NCBI GenBank assembly: GCA_910575605.1
Contig: CAJTEW010000003.1
Location: 62,001-126,000, forward strand
DNA length: 64,000 nt
Direction: 5' to 3'
From: Lachnospiraceae bacterium
Lineage (GTDB): Bacteria; Bacillota; Clostridia; Lachnospirales; Lachnospiraceae
Positions 42,556 through 50,127 of the stretch are shown here, piece by piece (positions within the stretch are counted from its first letter, which is position 1; every line of letters starts with the position of its first letter). Under the pieces are notes generated by a model. That model was given only the letters and a program-made list of their open reading frames with translations. It had not been told where the DNA came from and made no database searches. The position numbers and the translations under genes were made by a program.

Positions 42556-43578
42556 TTGATTAATGGGAAATTAGCAATATGTGTAATAGGTTCTGGCCGT
42601 GCCGGAATGATTCATGCTAATAATTTTGCAAAAAATGTTCCAGGCACAATGATTGCGGCAGTGGTTGATCCAGTGGAGGAGGTTGCAAGAAACTCAGCAA
42701 ATGAACTGGGGATTGATACATATTATCTGACACATGAACAGGCATTGGAAAATGATAAAATCGATGCTTATGTGGTAGTATCGCCTACCAAATTCCATGT
42801 AGATATAGTTGAGGCTGTTGCATCCCAGAAAAAGCATATTTTTTGTGAAAAGCCAATGGCTATGAATGAAGAAGAATGTGAACGGATGATTGTGGCTGCC
42901 AGAGAAAATCATGTAAAGCTTCAGATTGGTTTTATGCGCAGATTTGATGCAGGTTTTATGCATGTGAAAGAGATTATTGATTCTGGAGAGATTGGGGATG
43001 TAGTTATGGTACGTTCCAACACCAGAGGTCCAAGTATTCCGCGTCCATGGATGTATGATATAAGGAAGAGCAATGGCCCCTTAGCAGAGGTCAACAGCCA
43101 TGATATAGATACAATGCGCTGGTTTACGGACAGCGAATTTCAAACCTTGTATGCTGTTGGAGGTAACTACCGCTGCCAGGATGCTAAAGAGGAATGGCCG
43201 GATTTTTATGATAATGTAGTTATGGCAGCATCCTTTGAAAATGGAATGCAGGGGTTGTTAGATGGAGCGCAGGGTGTAGGATATGCGTATGATGCACATG
43301 TAGAAGTACTTGGCACAAAAGGAAGCATCCAGCTGGGAAGCCTGGAGGGGCAGAGACTTGTGATCTGCAATTCAGAATCAAAGATGGGAAAATATCCACT
43401 GGTAGACAGCTGGAGGGGATTGTTTAAAGAAGCGTATCTAAATGAAGACATAGCTTTTGCCCAGGCGATCTTGAAGGATACTCCTGTGAAAGTAACAGGA
43501 TATGACGGTAAGATGGCTGTAAGAGTAGTAAACGCAGGAAATACGTCTATTATAGAAAAAAGGCTTGTTAAAATCTAA
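42556..43578 (+). CDS. Gfo/Idh/MocA-family oxidoreductase, inositol 2-dehydrogenase-like
   Basis: A 340-residue NAD(P)-dependent dehydrogenase. Rossmann motif IGSGRAGMIHANNF lies near 12-25; the catalytic Lys is in CEKPMAMN (about 97-104); GPLAEVNSHDIDTMRWF (about 174-190) supplies the conserved Asp/His pair. The pattern resembles inositol 2-dehydrogenase but the substrate is unproven. Translation starts at TTG 42556, 7 nt after GAGGTG; no in-frame ATG is close. It is the last enzyme gene of the operon and a terminator follows. Confidence 0.85.
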   Translation: MINGKLAICVIGSGRAGMIHANNFAKNVPGTMIAAVVDPVEEVARNSANELGIDTYYLTHEQALENDKIDAYVVVSPTKFHVDIVEAVASQKKHIFCEKPMAMNEEECERMIVAARENHVKLQIGFMRRFDAGFMHVKEIIDSGEIGDVVMVRSNTRGPSIPRPWMYDIRKSNGPLAEVNSHDIDTMRWFTDSEFQTLYAVGGNYRCQDAKEEWPDFYDNVVMAASFENGMQGLLDGAQGVGYAYDAHVEVLGTKGSIQLGSLEGQRLVICNSESKMGKYPLVDSWRGLFKEAYLNEDIAFAQAILKDTPVKVTGYDGKMAVRVVNAGNTSIIEKRLVKI

Positions 43579-43609
43579 ACAAAAAAGGAACGGTAAGCTT
43601 ATCCTGTGT

Positions 43610-43636
43610 GAACAGTAACAGCTGCTGTTCTTTTTA
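43610..43636 (+). terminator. Terminator of the plus-strand sugar operon
   Basis: GAACAG (43610-43615) pairs with CTGTTC (43625-43630), with CAGCTG inside the loop, followed by TTTTTATTT. The short stem suggests moderate strength, with possible read-through to the DeoR gene. Confidence 0.6.
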
Positions 43637-43732
43637 TTTGTGCAGACATTATAAGGTATTTGCAAGAAAAGAAGGCGTGATGTATAATTAAAATACAAAA
43701 AATAATAGGAAGATGAAGAGGGAGGACAGGCA

Positions 43733-44530
43733 TTGAGCGGTCAAAGTGAAGGCGGAATGTTTGCAGAAGAGCGGAAACGTCAGATTGTTGCTTATGTAAA
43801 TCGAAACATGCGTGTGACGGTTGGAGAACTTTGTACTGAGTTTTCTGTATCACCGGCTACGATTCGAAATGATTTGAATGAATTACATGAAAAAGGGCTG
43901 TTAAAAAGAACTCATGGAGGCTGTATGGCCAACATTCAAACAAATTTTGAGCCTATTACGAATGAGAAACATGATAAATTTCTAAAAGAAAAACAGAGCA
44001 TGGCCAGGGAAGCTTTGAAATACATTAATGAAGGCGATTGCATTGCATTAGACGCGGGGACAACGACGTACGAGCTGGCGAAGCTGCTTGGAGAATTTAA
44101 AAAGCTGATGGTGGTTACCTTTGACCTTAATATTGCCAGTTATCTTGATACTAATACAGAGGTGTCCTTATTTGTAGCAGGAGGAGAGGTAAGAAAAGGA
44201 CATCATTATATGATAGGAAACACTTCGATTGATACAATTTCTAAACTGAATGTAGACACCTTTTTTTTGGCGGCAAATGGAATCAGTATAAAAAAAGGAG
44301 TTACAACGCCTCAGCTGGATACAGCTATAATGAAGGAGTGTATTATTGGAAACTCCCGACAATGCATTCTCCTGGCGGACAGTTCAAAGATAGACAATAT
44401 ATCCTTTGCCAAGTTTGCCGAAATATCAGATTTGGACGTGTTTATTACAGATGAATATGCAGATATAGAGATTTTAGAAAGGCTAAGAAGTGAAGGCATT
44501 AGGATAGATGTAGCAAAAATTGAGAAATAA
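43733..44530 (+). CDS. DeoR/GlpR-family transcriptional regulator
   Basis: A 265-residue regulator with an N-terminal DeoR helix-turn-helix (about 9-62: FAEERKRQIVAYVNRN, VSPATIRNDLNELHEKG, LKRTHGG) and a C-terminal sugar-phosphate-sensing domain with DAGTTTYELAKLL (about 104-116) and ILLADSSKID (about 214-223). The TTG at 43733 is taken as start because GGGAGGA lies 6 nt upstream; the ATG at 43757 lacks a well-spaced site. It is the natural repressor for both divergent sugar operons, responding to a phosphorylated intermediate made by the FGGY kinase. Confidence 0.88.
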   Translation: MSGQSEGGMFAEERKRQIVAYVNRNMRVTVGELCTEFSVSPATIRNDLNELHEKGLLKRTHGGCMANIQTNFEPITNEKHDKFLKEKQSMAREALKYINEGDCIALDAGTTTYELAKLLGEFKKLMVVTFDLNIASYLDTNTEVSLFVAGGEVRKGHHYMIGNTSIDTISKLNVDTFFLAANGISIKKGVTTPQLDTAIMKECIIGNSRQCILLADSSKIDNISFAKFAEISDLDVFITDEYADIEILERLRSEGIRIDVAKIEK

Positions 44531-44548
44531 TGGGAATCTTGTTAAAGA

Positions 44549-44598
44549 AGCCATTGCAAAATAGATGAGTAATCATCTATGAGCAATGGCTCTATTTT
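44549..44598 (+). terminator. Terminator of the DeoR gene
   Basis: AGCCATTGC (44549-44557) pairs with GCAATGGCT (44583-44591), and inside it ATAGATGA pairs with TCATCTAT around GTAA, giving a long two-part stem followed by CTATTTTTA. Confidence 0.85.
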
Positions 44599-44626
44599 TA
44601 TGTCAAAAGTTTGTATGGAAGAAAAG

Positions 44627-44791
44627 ATGTTCCCGAACATACAAGAGGAGGATACCCTGCTGTGGCCCCTCTTTTTGTGTGCGTTTTCACAGGAAACTAT
44701 ACAGAAGCTTCAGGGACGGAGTATTATCAAAATGAAAGGGGAGACCCTTTATTTTGAATGTCTGCAAACAGAGGAGAAAAAGTATTGTTAA
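44627..44791 (+). CDS. Possible small protein upstream of the recombinase
   Basis: A 54-residue frame rich in Glu and hydrophobics (EEDTLLWPLFLCAF, then SIIKMKGETLYFECL). GGAAGA lies 4-5 nt before the ATG, a weak site; ATG 44615 is an alternative. I recognise no family. It lies in the 325-nt stretch between the DeoR gene and the recombinase, which also holds a CGGAGA/TCTCCG hairpin (about 44815-44832) just before the recombinase ribosome site. It could be non-coding. Confidence 0.3.
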   Translation: MFPNIQEEDTLLWPLFLCAFSQETIQKLQGRSIIKMKGETLYFECLQTEEKKYC

Positions 44792-45481
<690 letters not shown>

Positions 45482-45487
45482 TGCATC

Positions 45488-45511
45488 TTTGGAAAAGTAC
45501 ACTTTACCAAA
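45488..45511 (+). repeat. Left crossover site of the invertible element
   Basis: A 24-bp arm with internal dyad symmetry starting 7 nt after the recombinase stop codon; exact inverse of 45630-45653. Confidence 0.88.
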
Positions 45512-45561
45512 TTGTATCATATCAATAGAGCCACTTACAAATTTCTCCAGTTTCTACCTAT

Positions 45562-45590
45562 AGTATATTTACTTTATCAATTATTGTCAA
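45562..45590 (-). promoter_or_regulatory. Strong sigma-A promoter inside the invertible element, now pointing away from the adhesin gene
   Basis: On the minus strand, a perfect TTGACA (45590-45585), a 17-nt spacer and TATACT (45567-45562) give one of the best promoters in the window. In the orientation shown it reads leftward, antisense to the recombinase gene. After inversion the -35 would lie at about 45551-45556 and the -10 at about 45574-45579, reading rightward into the riboswitches and the serine-rich protein gene. Confidence 0.82.
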
Positions 45591-45629
45591 CGAGATTTTG
45601 CCAGAAGGAAAACACGGAGTAACTTAAGG

Positions 45630-45653
45630 TTTGGTAAAGTGTACTTTTCCAAA
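45630..45653 (-). repeat. Right crossover site of the invertible element
   Basis: A 24-bp arm, exact inverse of 45488-45511. It lies 490 bp before the adhesin start codon. Confidence 0.88.
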
Positions 45654-45715
45654 TTTACCATTAATCCAACAAACCCAGTACAACAATGATATGCAAATAT
45701 AAAAAGGAGACGGGT

Positions 45716-45805
45716 ATGTATAGAGAAGATGGCGTTGAGATGTGTCCGCCAGACACATCTACCTGTTGTCATAAGCTGCCATTGTCAATGGGGATGACAA
45801 CTTAA
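45716..45805 (+). CDS. Possible 29-residue leader peptide
   Basis: AAAAAGGAGA lies 5 nt before an ATG opening a 29-codon frame (MYREDGVEMCPPDTSTCCHK, then LPLSMGMTT). The coding sequence also folds: GATGTGT/ACACATC near 45735-45755, and GTTGTCAT/ATGACAAC near 45768-45802 enclosing CCATTG/CAATGG. A translated leader before the riboswitches could couple ribosome passage to RNA folding. No homologue is recognised. Confidence 0.4.
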   Translation: MYREDGVEMCPPDTSTCCHKLPLSMGMTT

Positions 45806-45840
45806 GGCGGTAAGAGTAATGAGTGACGCGCTGTAAAATG

Positions 45841-45926
45841 TTGTCGGCAAACCATTGGAAACGGTGGGACGCAAAGCTATAGGGACTAAGGCGTTTTGAA
45901 GCGCTAAGTCAGCCTGGCTGCTAATT
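45841..45926 (+). ncRNA. c-di-GMP-I (GEMM-I) riboswitch aptamer 1 of 3
   Basis: Core sequences GCAAACCATTGGAAACGGTGG (45847 on; stem with GAAA tetraloop) and GGGACGCAAAG match the GEMM-I consensus, followed by AGGGACTAAGG and a GTCAGCC receptor-arm segment. The G before CAAACC, equivalent to G20 of the Vibrio Vc2 aptamer, favours c-di-GMP over cGAMP (which goes with A). Confidence 0.92.
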
Positions 45927-46011
45927 AATTAGCAAACCATTGGAAACGGTGGGACGCAAAGTCATAGGGACTAAGGTGTTTTAAGACGCAAGGTCAGCCT
46001 GACTGCTAATT
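45927..46011 (+). ncRNA. c-di-GMP-I (GEMM-I) riboswitch aptamer 2 of 3
   Basis: GCAAACC at 45932, a GAAA-capped stem, GGGACGCAAAG and GGTCAGCC repeat the GEMM-I pattern. The closing stem can be written AATTAGC (45927-45933) with GCTAATT (46005-46011). It is nearly identical to aptamer 1 in the core but differs in the variable stem, arguing for retained function. Confidence 0.92.
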
Positions 46012-46093
46012 AAATTAGCAAACCGTTGGAAACAGCGGGACGCAAAGCTATGGGGGCTAAGGCGCTTGCGCTAAGCCAGCCCGGCCGCCGGAA
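46012..46093 (+). ncRNA. c-di-GMP-I (GEMM-I) riboswitch aptamer 3 of 3
   Basis: GCAAACCGTTGGAAACAGCGG (46018 on) has compensating changes in the GAAA-capped stem relative to the other copies, followed by GGGACGCAAAG and GGCGCTTGCGC. The specificity G is kept. Downstream, CTTTGCA (46095-46101) can pair with TGCAAAG (46115-46121) just before AGAGGAG. No T tract is seen, so control may be at translation initiation or RNA stability. Confidence 0.9.
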
Positions 46094-46143
46094 ACTTTGC
46101 ATCCGTAAGTTATTTGCAAAGAGAGGAGTAAGAGAACAAGAGT

Positions 46144-49100
46144 ATGAACAGAAAGAAAGTTGTAAAAAGTATTGCTGCAGCGGGAGTTGCATTTGGTGGA
46201 GTCAGTATATTCCAGGACGGCGATGTTGTATATGCACAGGAGATGGATACCATTGAGGCAAATGACGGCGGGGAAGACTATGTGGTCGAATTGCCGAAGG
46301 AAACATCTATGCTGGAATCCGATGAAGAGATGCTAAGCCCGGAGATAATCCAGGCAGAAGAGGTAATGCCCGAACAGGGATTGGAAGTAAAGGATGAGGA
46401 ATTACTCGAACCGGAAGTGTCGGAGGGTGAGATATTAGAATCCGAGTCAGAAAGAACAGACGAGATTTTTTCTGAAGGAAATAGCCTTGATACTAGCGAG
46501 AGCGAGTTGTCGGCATTGGAGAGTGATGTGCTGGATTCAACGGAAATAGGATCGGATTCTACATATGATACAGAAAGCAGTATGTCTTCATCAGAAAATA
46601 TGAGTATGATGGAGGAGTATGGTTCAAATTCGTTATCAGAAAATGAGGAGCAGTCATCATTGCTTTCTTCTGAAAATATAATGGATGCCCTAAATCTGTA
46701 TGATGAGAATTTGATGATGGCAGATATGCTGGCAGAAAATAAAGAGATAGATTGGGATAATGCAAGACCAATCTTATGGATTAAACCAACTGATCCTAAA
46801 TATGGAGAATGTTTGTATGTGGGGGGCTTAATCGGGGACCTTTTCGGTAGTGATAAAGGGTGGCAGCTATATTTATCCTGGTATGAATGGTACAAGGGGA
46901 GGACTCCAGATATTGACCCTAGCAATAGTGCAAGCTTAAGTGCGCTAGAGAGTGCGGCACAGAGTGAAAGTCTGGAAGATAGCATGGATGCCTCAATGAG
47001 CGATACTTCAATGAGCGATGCAAGTATGAGCGATGCTTCAATGAGTGACGCAAGCATGAGTGATGCAAGTATGAGCGATGCAAGTATGAGTGACGCGAGC
47101 ATGAGTGATGCAAGTATGAGCGATGCAAGTATGAGCGACGCTTCGATGAGTGACGCCTCAATGAGCGACGCCTCAATGAGCGATGCAAGTATGAGTGATG
47201 CAAGCATGAGTGATGCAAGTATGAGCGATGCGAGTATGAGTGACGCAAGTATGAGTGATGCGAGTATGAGTGATGCAAGTATGAGCGACGCTTCGATGAG
47301 TGACGCGAGCATGAGTGATGCAAGTATGAGCGACGCTTCGATGAGTGACGCGAGTATGAGCGATGCAAGTATGAGCGATGCGAGTATGAGTGACGCAAGT
47401 ATGAGCGACGCAAGTATGAGTGACGCGAGTATGAGCGATGCAAGTATGAGTGATGCGAGTATGAGTGACGCAAGCATGAGCGACGCAAGTATGAGCGATG
47501 CGAGTATGAGTGACGCAAGCATGAGCGACGCAAGTATGAGTGACGCAAGTATGAGTGACGCGAGTATGAGTGACGCAAGCATGAGCGACGCAAGTATGAG
47601 TGACGCAAGTATGAGCGACACTTCGATGAGTGATGCAAGTATGAGTGACGCAAGTATGAGCGACGCCTCAATGAGTGATGCAAGCATGAGCGATGCGAGC
47701 ATGAGTGATGCAAGTATGAGTGATGCAAGTATGAGCGACGCAAGTATGAGTGACGCGAGTATGAGTGATGCAAGCATGAGCGATGCAAGTATGAGTGATG
47801 CTTCGATGAGCGACGCGAGCATGAGTGACGCAAGTATGAGTGACGCAAGCATGAGTGATGCAAGTATGAGCGATGCAAGTATGAGTGACGCGAGCATGAG
47901 TGATGCAAGTATGAGCGATGCAAGTATGAGCGACGCAAGTATGAGTGATGCAAGCATGAGCGACGCTTCGATGAGTGACGCGAGTATGAGCGATGCAAGT
48001 ATGAGTGATGCGAGTATGAGTGACGCAAGCATGAGCGACGCAAGTATGAGTGACGCAAGTATGAGCGATGCAAGTATGAGCGATGCGAGTATGAGTGACG
48101 CAAGTATGAGCGACGCAAGTATGAGTGACGCGAGTATGAGCGATGCTTCTATGAGCGACGCCTCTATGAGTGACGCAAGTATGAGTGACGCAAGCATGAG
48201 CGACGCTTCGATGAGTGACGCAAGTATGAGCGACACTTCGATGAGTGATGCAAGTATGAGTGACGCAAGTATGAGCGACGCAAGTATGAGTGATGCAAGC
48301 ATGAGCGATGCGAGCATGAGTGATGCAAGTATGAGTGACGCAAGTATGAGCGACGCGAGCATGAGTGACGCAAGTATGAGCGATGCAAGCATGAGCGATG
48401 CTTCGATGAGCGACGCAAGTATGAGTGATGCAAGCATGAGCGACGCCTCAATGAGCGACGCAAGTATGAGTGATGCAAGCATGAGCGACGCAAGTATGAG
48501 TGACGCAAGTATGAGCGACGCCTCAATGAGCGACGCAAGTATGAGCGATGCAAGTATGAGTGATGCAAGCATGAGCGACGCCTCAATGAGTGACGCAAGT
48601 ATGAGCGACGCGAGCATGAGTGATGCAAGTATGAGCGATGCGAGCATGAGTGATGCAAGCATGAGCGACGCCTCAATGAGTGACGCGAGTATGAGTGATG
48701 CTTCAATGAGTGATGCAAGCATGAGTGACGCGAGCATGAGTGATGCTTCAATGAGTGACGCAAGTATGAGCGACGCCTCAATGAGTGACGCGAGTATGAG
48801 CGACGCAAGTATGAGTGACGCAAGCATGAGCGACGCATCGATGAGTGACGCGAGCATGAGTGATGCAAGTATGAGCGACGCCTCAATGAGTGATGCAAGC
48901 ATGAGTGACGCGAGCATGAGTGATGCAAGTATGAGTGATGCAAGCATGAGCGACGCCTCAATGAGTGACGCGAGCATGAGTGATGCAAGTATGAGTGATG
49001 CAAGCATGAGCGACGCGAGTATGAGCGACGCAAGCATGAGTGACGCAAGTATGAGTGACGCGAGTATGAGTGACGCGAGCATGAGTGATGCAAGCATGAG

Positions 49101-49902
49101 CGACGCATCGATGAGTGACGCAAGTATGAGTGATGCAAGCATGAGCGACGCGAGCATGAGCGACGCAAGTATGAGTGACGCAAGTATGAGTGACGCAAGT
49201 ATGAGCGACGCATCGATGAGTGACGCAAGTATGAGTGATGCAAGTATGAGCGACGCATCGATGAGTGACGCAAGCATGAGCGACGCAAGTATGAGTGACG
49301 CAAGTATGAGCGATGCAAGTATGAGCGATGCATCGATGAGTGACGCAAGCATGAGCGATGCTTCGATGAGTGACGCAAGTATGAGCGATGCAAGTATGAG
49401 TGACGCGAGTATGAGCGACGCATCGATGAGTGACGCAAGCATGAGCGATGCAAGTATGAGTGATTCATTTGTTTCGACGCCTGACATCACCGATACTGGT
49501 TCCGACATTCCGGAGGGCGAAGGTGCGGATGTAGCTCCGGCAGTGACACCAGGCGGGCCGACAGTAGTTCCGGCGGCAGCTCCGGCAGCACTTGCAACAG
49601 TAGACGATACCCTTATACAGGTGGAAGACGAAGAGGTACCGCTTGCGGTTTTGACTGATGAACAAGAGGAACTTTCAGAAGCTGCAGACAACGAAGATGA
49701 ACAGCTGCTTACAACAGTGGAAGATGAAGAAGTACCTTTAGCCAATAACGTTGTTGAAAATGTGAGAAACTGCATTTTACATTTTCTTGAGTGGCTGGTA
49801 GCTGCTGCTCTGGGTGGATATTATGTTGTAAGTACAAGGAAACAAAAGAAAGAAATTGCTGAACTAAGAAGGGTTGAGCATGATGATGAAGAGAGAGGAT
49901 AG
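46144..49902 (+). CDS. Serine-rich repeat surface protein, substrate of the accessory Sec system
   Basis: A 1252-residue exported adhesin-like protein. Residues 1-32 form a signal peptide with a glycine-containing hydrophobic core (SIAAAGVAFGGVSIF) as in accessory Sec substrates, but without a KxYKxGKxW extension. Residues 33-197 are acidic and Ser-rich; about 198-258 is the only compact-looking stretch (DWDNARPILWIKPTDP...WQLYLSWYEWYKG). Residues 285-1104 are 164 tandem MSDAS pentapeptides, dense sites for O-glycosylation. The tail has two VEDEEVPLA motifs, a membrane segment (about 1215-1232) and a basic end; there is no LPXTG. The SD-like GGAG is 16 nt from the ATG. The leader carries three c-di-GMP aptamers. 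Confidence 0.88.
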   Translation: MNRKKVVKSIAAAGVAFGGVSIFQDGDVVYAQEMDTIEANDGGEDYVVELPKETSMLESDEEMLSPEIIQAEEVMPEQGLEVKDEELLEPEVSEGEILESESERTDEIFSEGNSLDTSESELSALESDVLDSTEIGSDSTYDTESSMSSSENMSMMEEYGSNSLSENEEQSSLLSSENIMDALNLYDENLMMADMLAENKEIDWDNARPILWIKPTDPKYGECLYVGGLIGDLFGSDKGWQLYLSWYEWYKGRTPDIDPSNSASLSALESAAQSESLEDSMDASMSDTSMSDASMSDASMSDASMSDASMSDASMSDASMSDASMSDASMSDASMSDASMSDASMSDASMSDASMSDASMSDASMSDASMSDASMSDASMSDASMSDASMSDASMSDASMSDASMSDASMSDASMSDASMSDASMSDASMSDASMSDASMSDASMSDASMSDASMSDASMSDASMSDASMSDASMSDASMSDASMSDASMSDTSMSDASMSDASMSDASMSDASMSDASMSDASMSDASMSDASMSDASMSDASMSDASMSDASMSDASMSDASMSDASMSDASMSDASMSDASMSDASMSDASMSDASMSDASMSDASMSDASMSDASMSDASMSDASMSDASMSDASMSDASMSDASMSDASMSDASMSDASMSDASMSDASMSDASMSDASMSDASMSDASMSDTSMSDASMSDASMSDASMSDASMSDASMSDASMSDASMSDASMSDASMSDASMSDASMSDASMSDASMSDASMSDASMSDASMSDASMSDASMSDASMSDASMSDASMSDASMSDASMSDASMSDASMSDASMSDASMSDASMSDASMSDASMSDASMSDASMSDASMSDASMSDASMSDASMSDASMSDASMSDASMSDASMSDASMSDASMSDASMSDASMSDASMSDASMSDASMSDASMSDASMSDASMSDASMSDASMSDASMSDASMSDASMSDASMSDASMSDASMSDASMSDASMSDASMSDASMSDASMSDASMSDASMSDASMSDASMSDASMSDASMSDASMSDASMSDASMSDASMSDASMSDASMSDASMSDASMSDASMSDASMSDASMSDASMSDSFVSTPDITDTGSDIPEGEGADVAPAVTPGGPTVVPAAAPAALATVDDTLIQVEDEEVPLAVLTDEQEELSEAADNEDEQLLTTVEDEEVPLANNVVENVRNCILHFLEWLVAAALGGYYVVSTRKQKKEIAELRRVEHDDEERG
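46996..49455 (+). repeat. 164 tandem 15-bp units encoding MSDAS
   Basis: 2460 bp of uninterrupted 15-nt units with the frame ATG-AGY-GAY-GCN-Ser. All units read MSDAS except three MSDTS (first at 46996, the others near 47626 and 48226). Third positions and Ser codon families (AGT, AGC, TCA, TCG, TCT) vary freely from unit to unit, so the protein sequence is kept while the DNA drifts. The array should be prone to length change. Confidence 0.98.
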
Positions 49903-49907
49903 AAAAA

Positions 49908-50060
49908 ATGATGGAATTTTTTGAACACGCAGTGGTAGGATTTTGCTGGTGGGATATTCCTGGATTGCTCGCTTTGATTGCAGCTATAGCATGTATCCTG
50001 GTAAGAAAACATAAATTCAAAGAAGAAAAAAAAGAGTTACTAAGCCGGAAGGCACATTAG
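49908..50060 (+). CDS. 50-residue single-pass membrane protein between the adhesin gene and secY2
   Basis: MMEFFEHAVVGFCWWDIPGL is followed by a hydrophobic segment (LLALIAAIACILV, about 20-32) and a highly basic tail. AGAGGA lies about 9 nt before the ATG, and the gene starts 5 nt after the adhesin stop. It may be a SecE/SecG-like small translocon subunit, comparable in size to streptococcal Asp4/Asp5, or a membrane anchor related to the adhesin tail. No homologue is claimed. Confidence 0.6.
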   Translation: MMEFFEHAVVGFCWWDIPGLLALIAAIACILVRKHKFKEEKKELLSRKAH

Positions 50061-50071
50061 TAATGTAAAAG

Positions 50072-50105
50072 GGAGATTAGCGTCGCTTTAGGCGGCGCAA
50101 TCTCC
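50072..50105 (+). other. Intercistronic hairpin before secY2
   Basis: GGAGATT pairs with AATCTCC and the stem continues through GCGTCGC/GGCGGCGC around a TTTA loop. No T tract follows. It could attenuate transcription so that the export genes are made at a lower level than the adhesin. Confidence 0.6.
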
Positions 50106-50127
50106 TGTAAATAGTAGATGTTGGAGA

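Larger units (their letters stand above)
45488..45653. mobile_element. Invertible promoter element bounded by 24-bp inverted repeats
   Basis: The left arm (45488-45511, TTTGGAAAAGTA...ACCAAA) and right arm (45630-45653, TTTGGTAAAGTG...CCAAA) are exact reverse complements of each other. Each arm is itself a near-dyad: its two 12-bp halves agree at ten positions, as expected of a serine-recombinase crossover site. The central dinucleotide (AC, or GT in the other arm) is non-palindromic and therefore sets direction. The 118-bp interior has no gene but holds a strong promoter. Recombination between the arms would flip the segment without loss of DNA. Confidence 0.88.

Noticed and set aside
46996-49455. 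Repeat array as CRISPR or a DNA-level satellite
   Set aside because: Units are 15 bp with no spacers and stay in frame with the coding sequence.
46278-49775. Very long minus-strand open frame (over 1100 codons) opposite the serine-rich protein, and two other long minus-strand frames there
   Set aside because: These arise because the 15-bp repeat has no stop in several frames; the peptides are simple LASLI- or RHSYL-type repeats with no ribosome site. The plus-strand gene has signal peptide, membrane tail and export partners.
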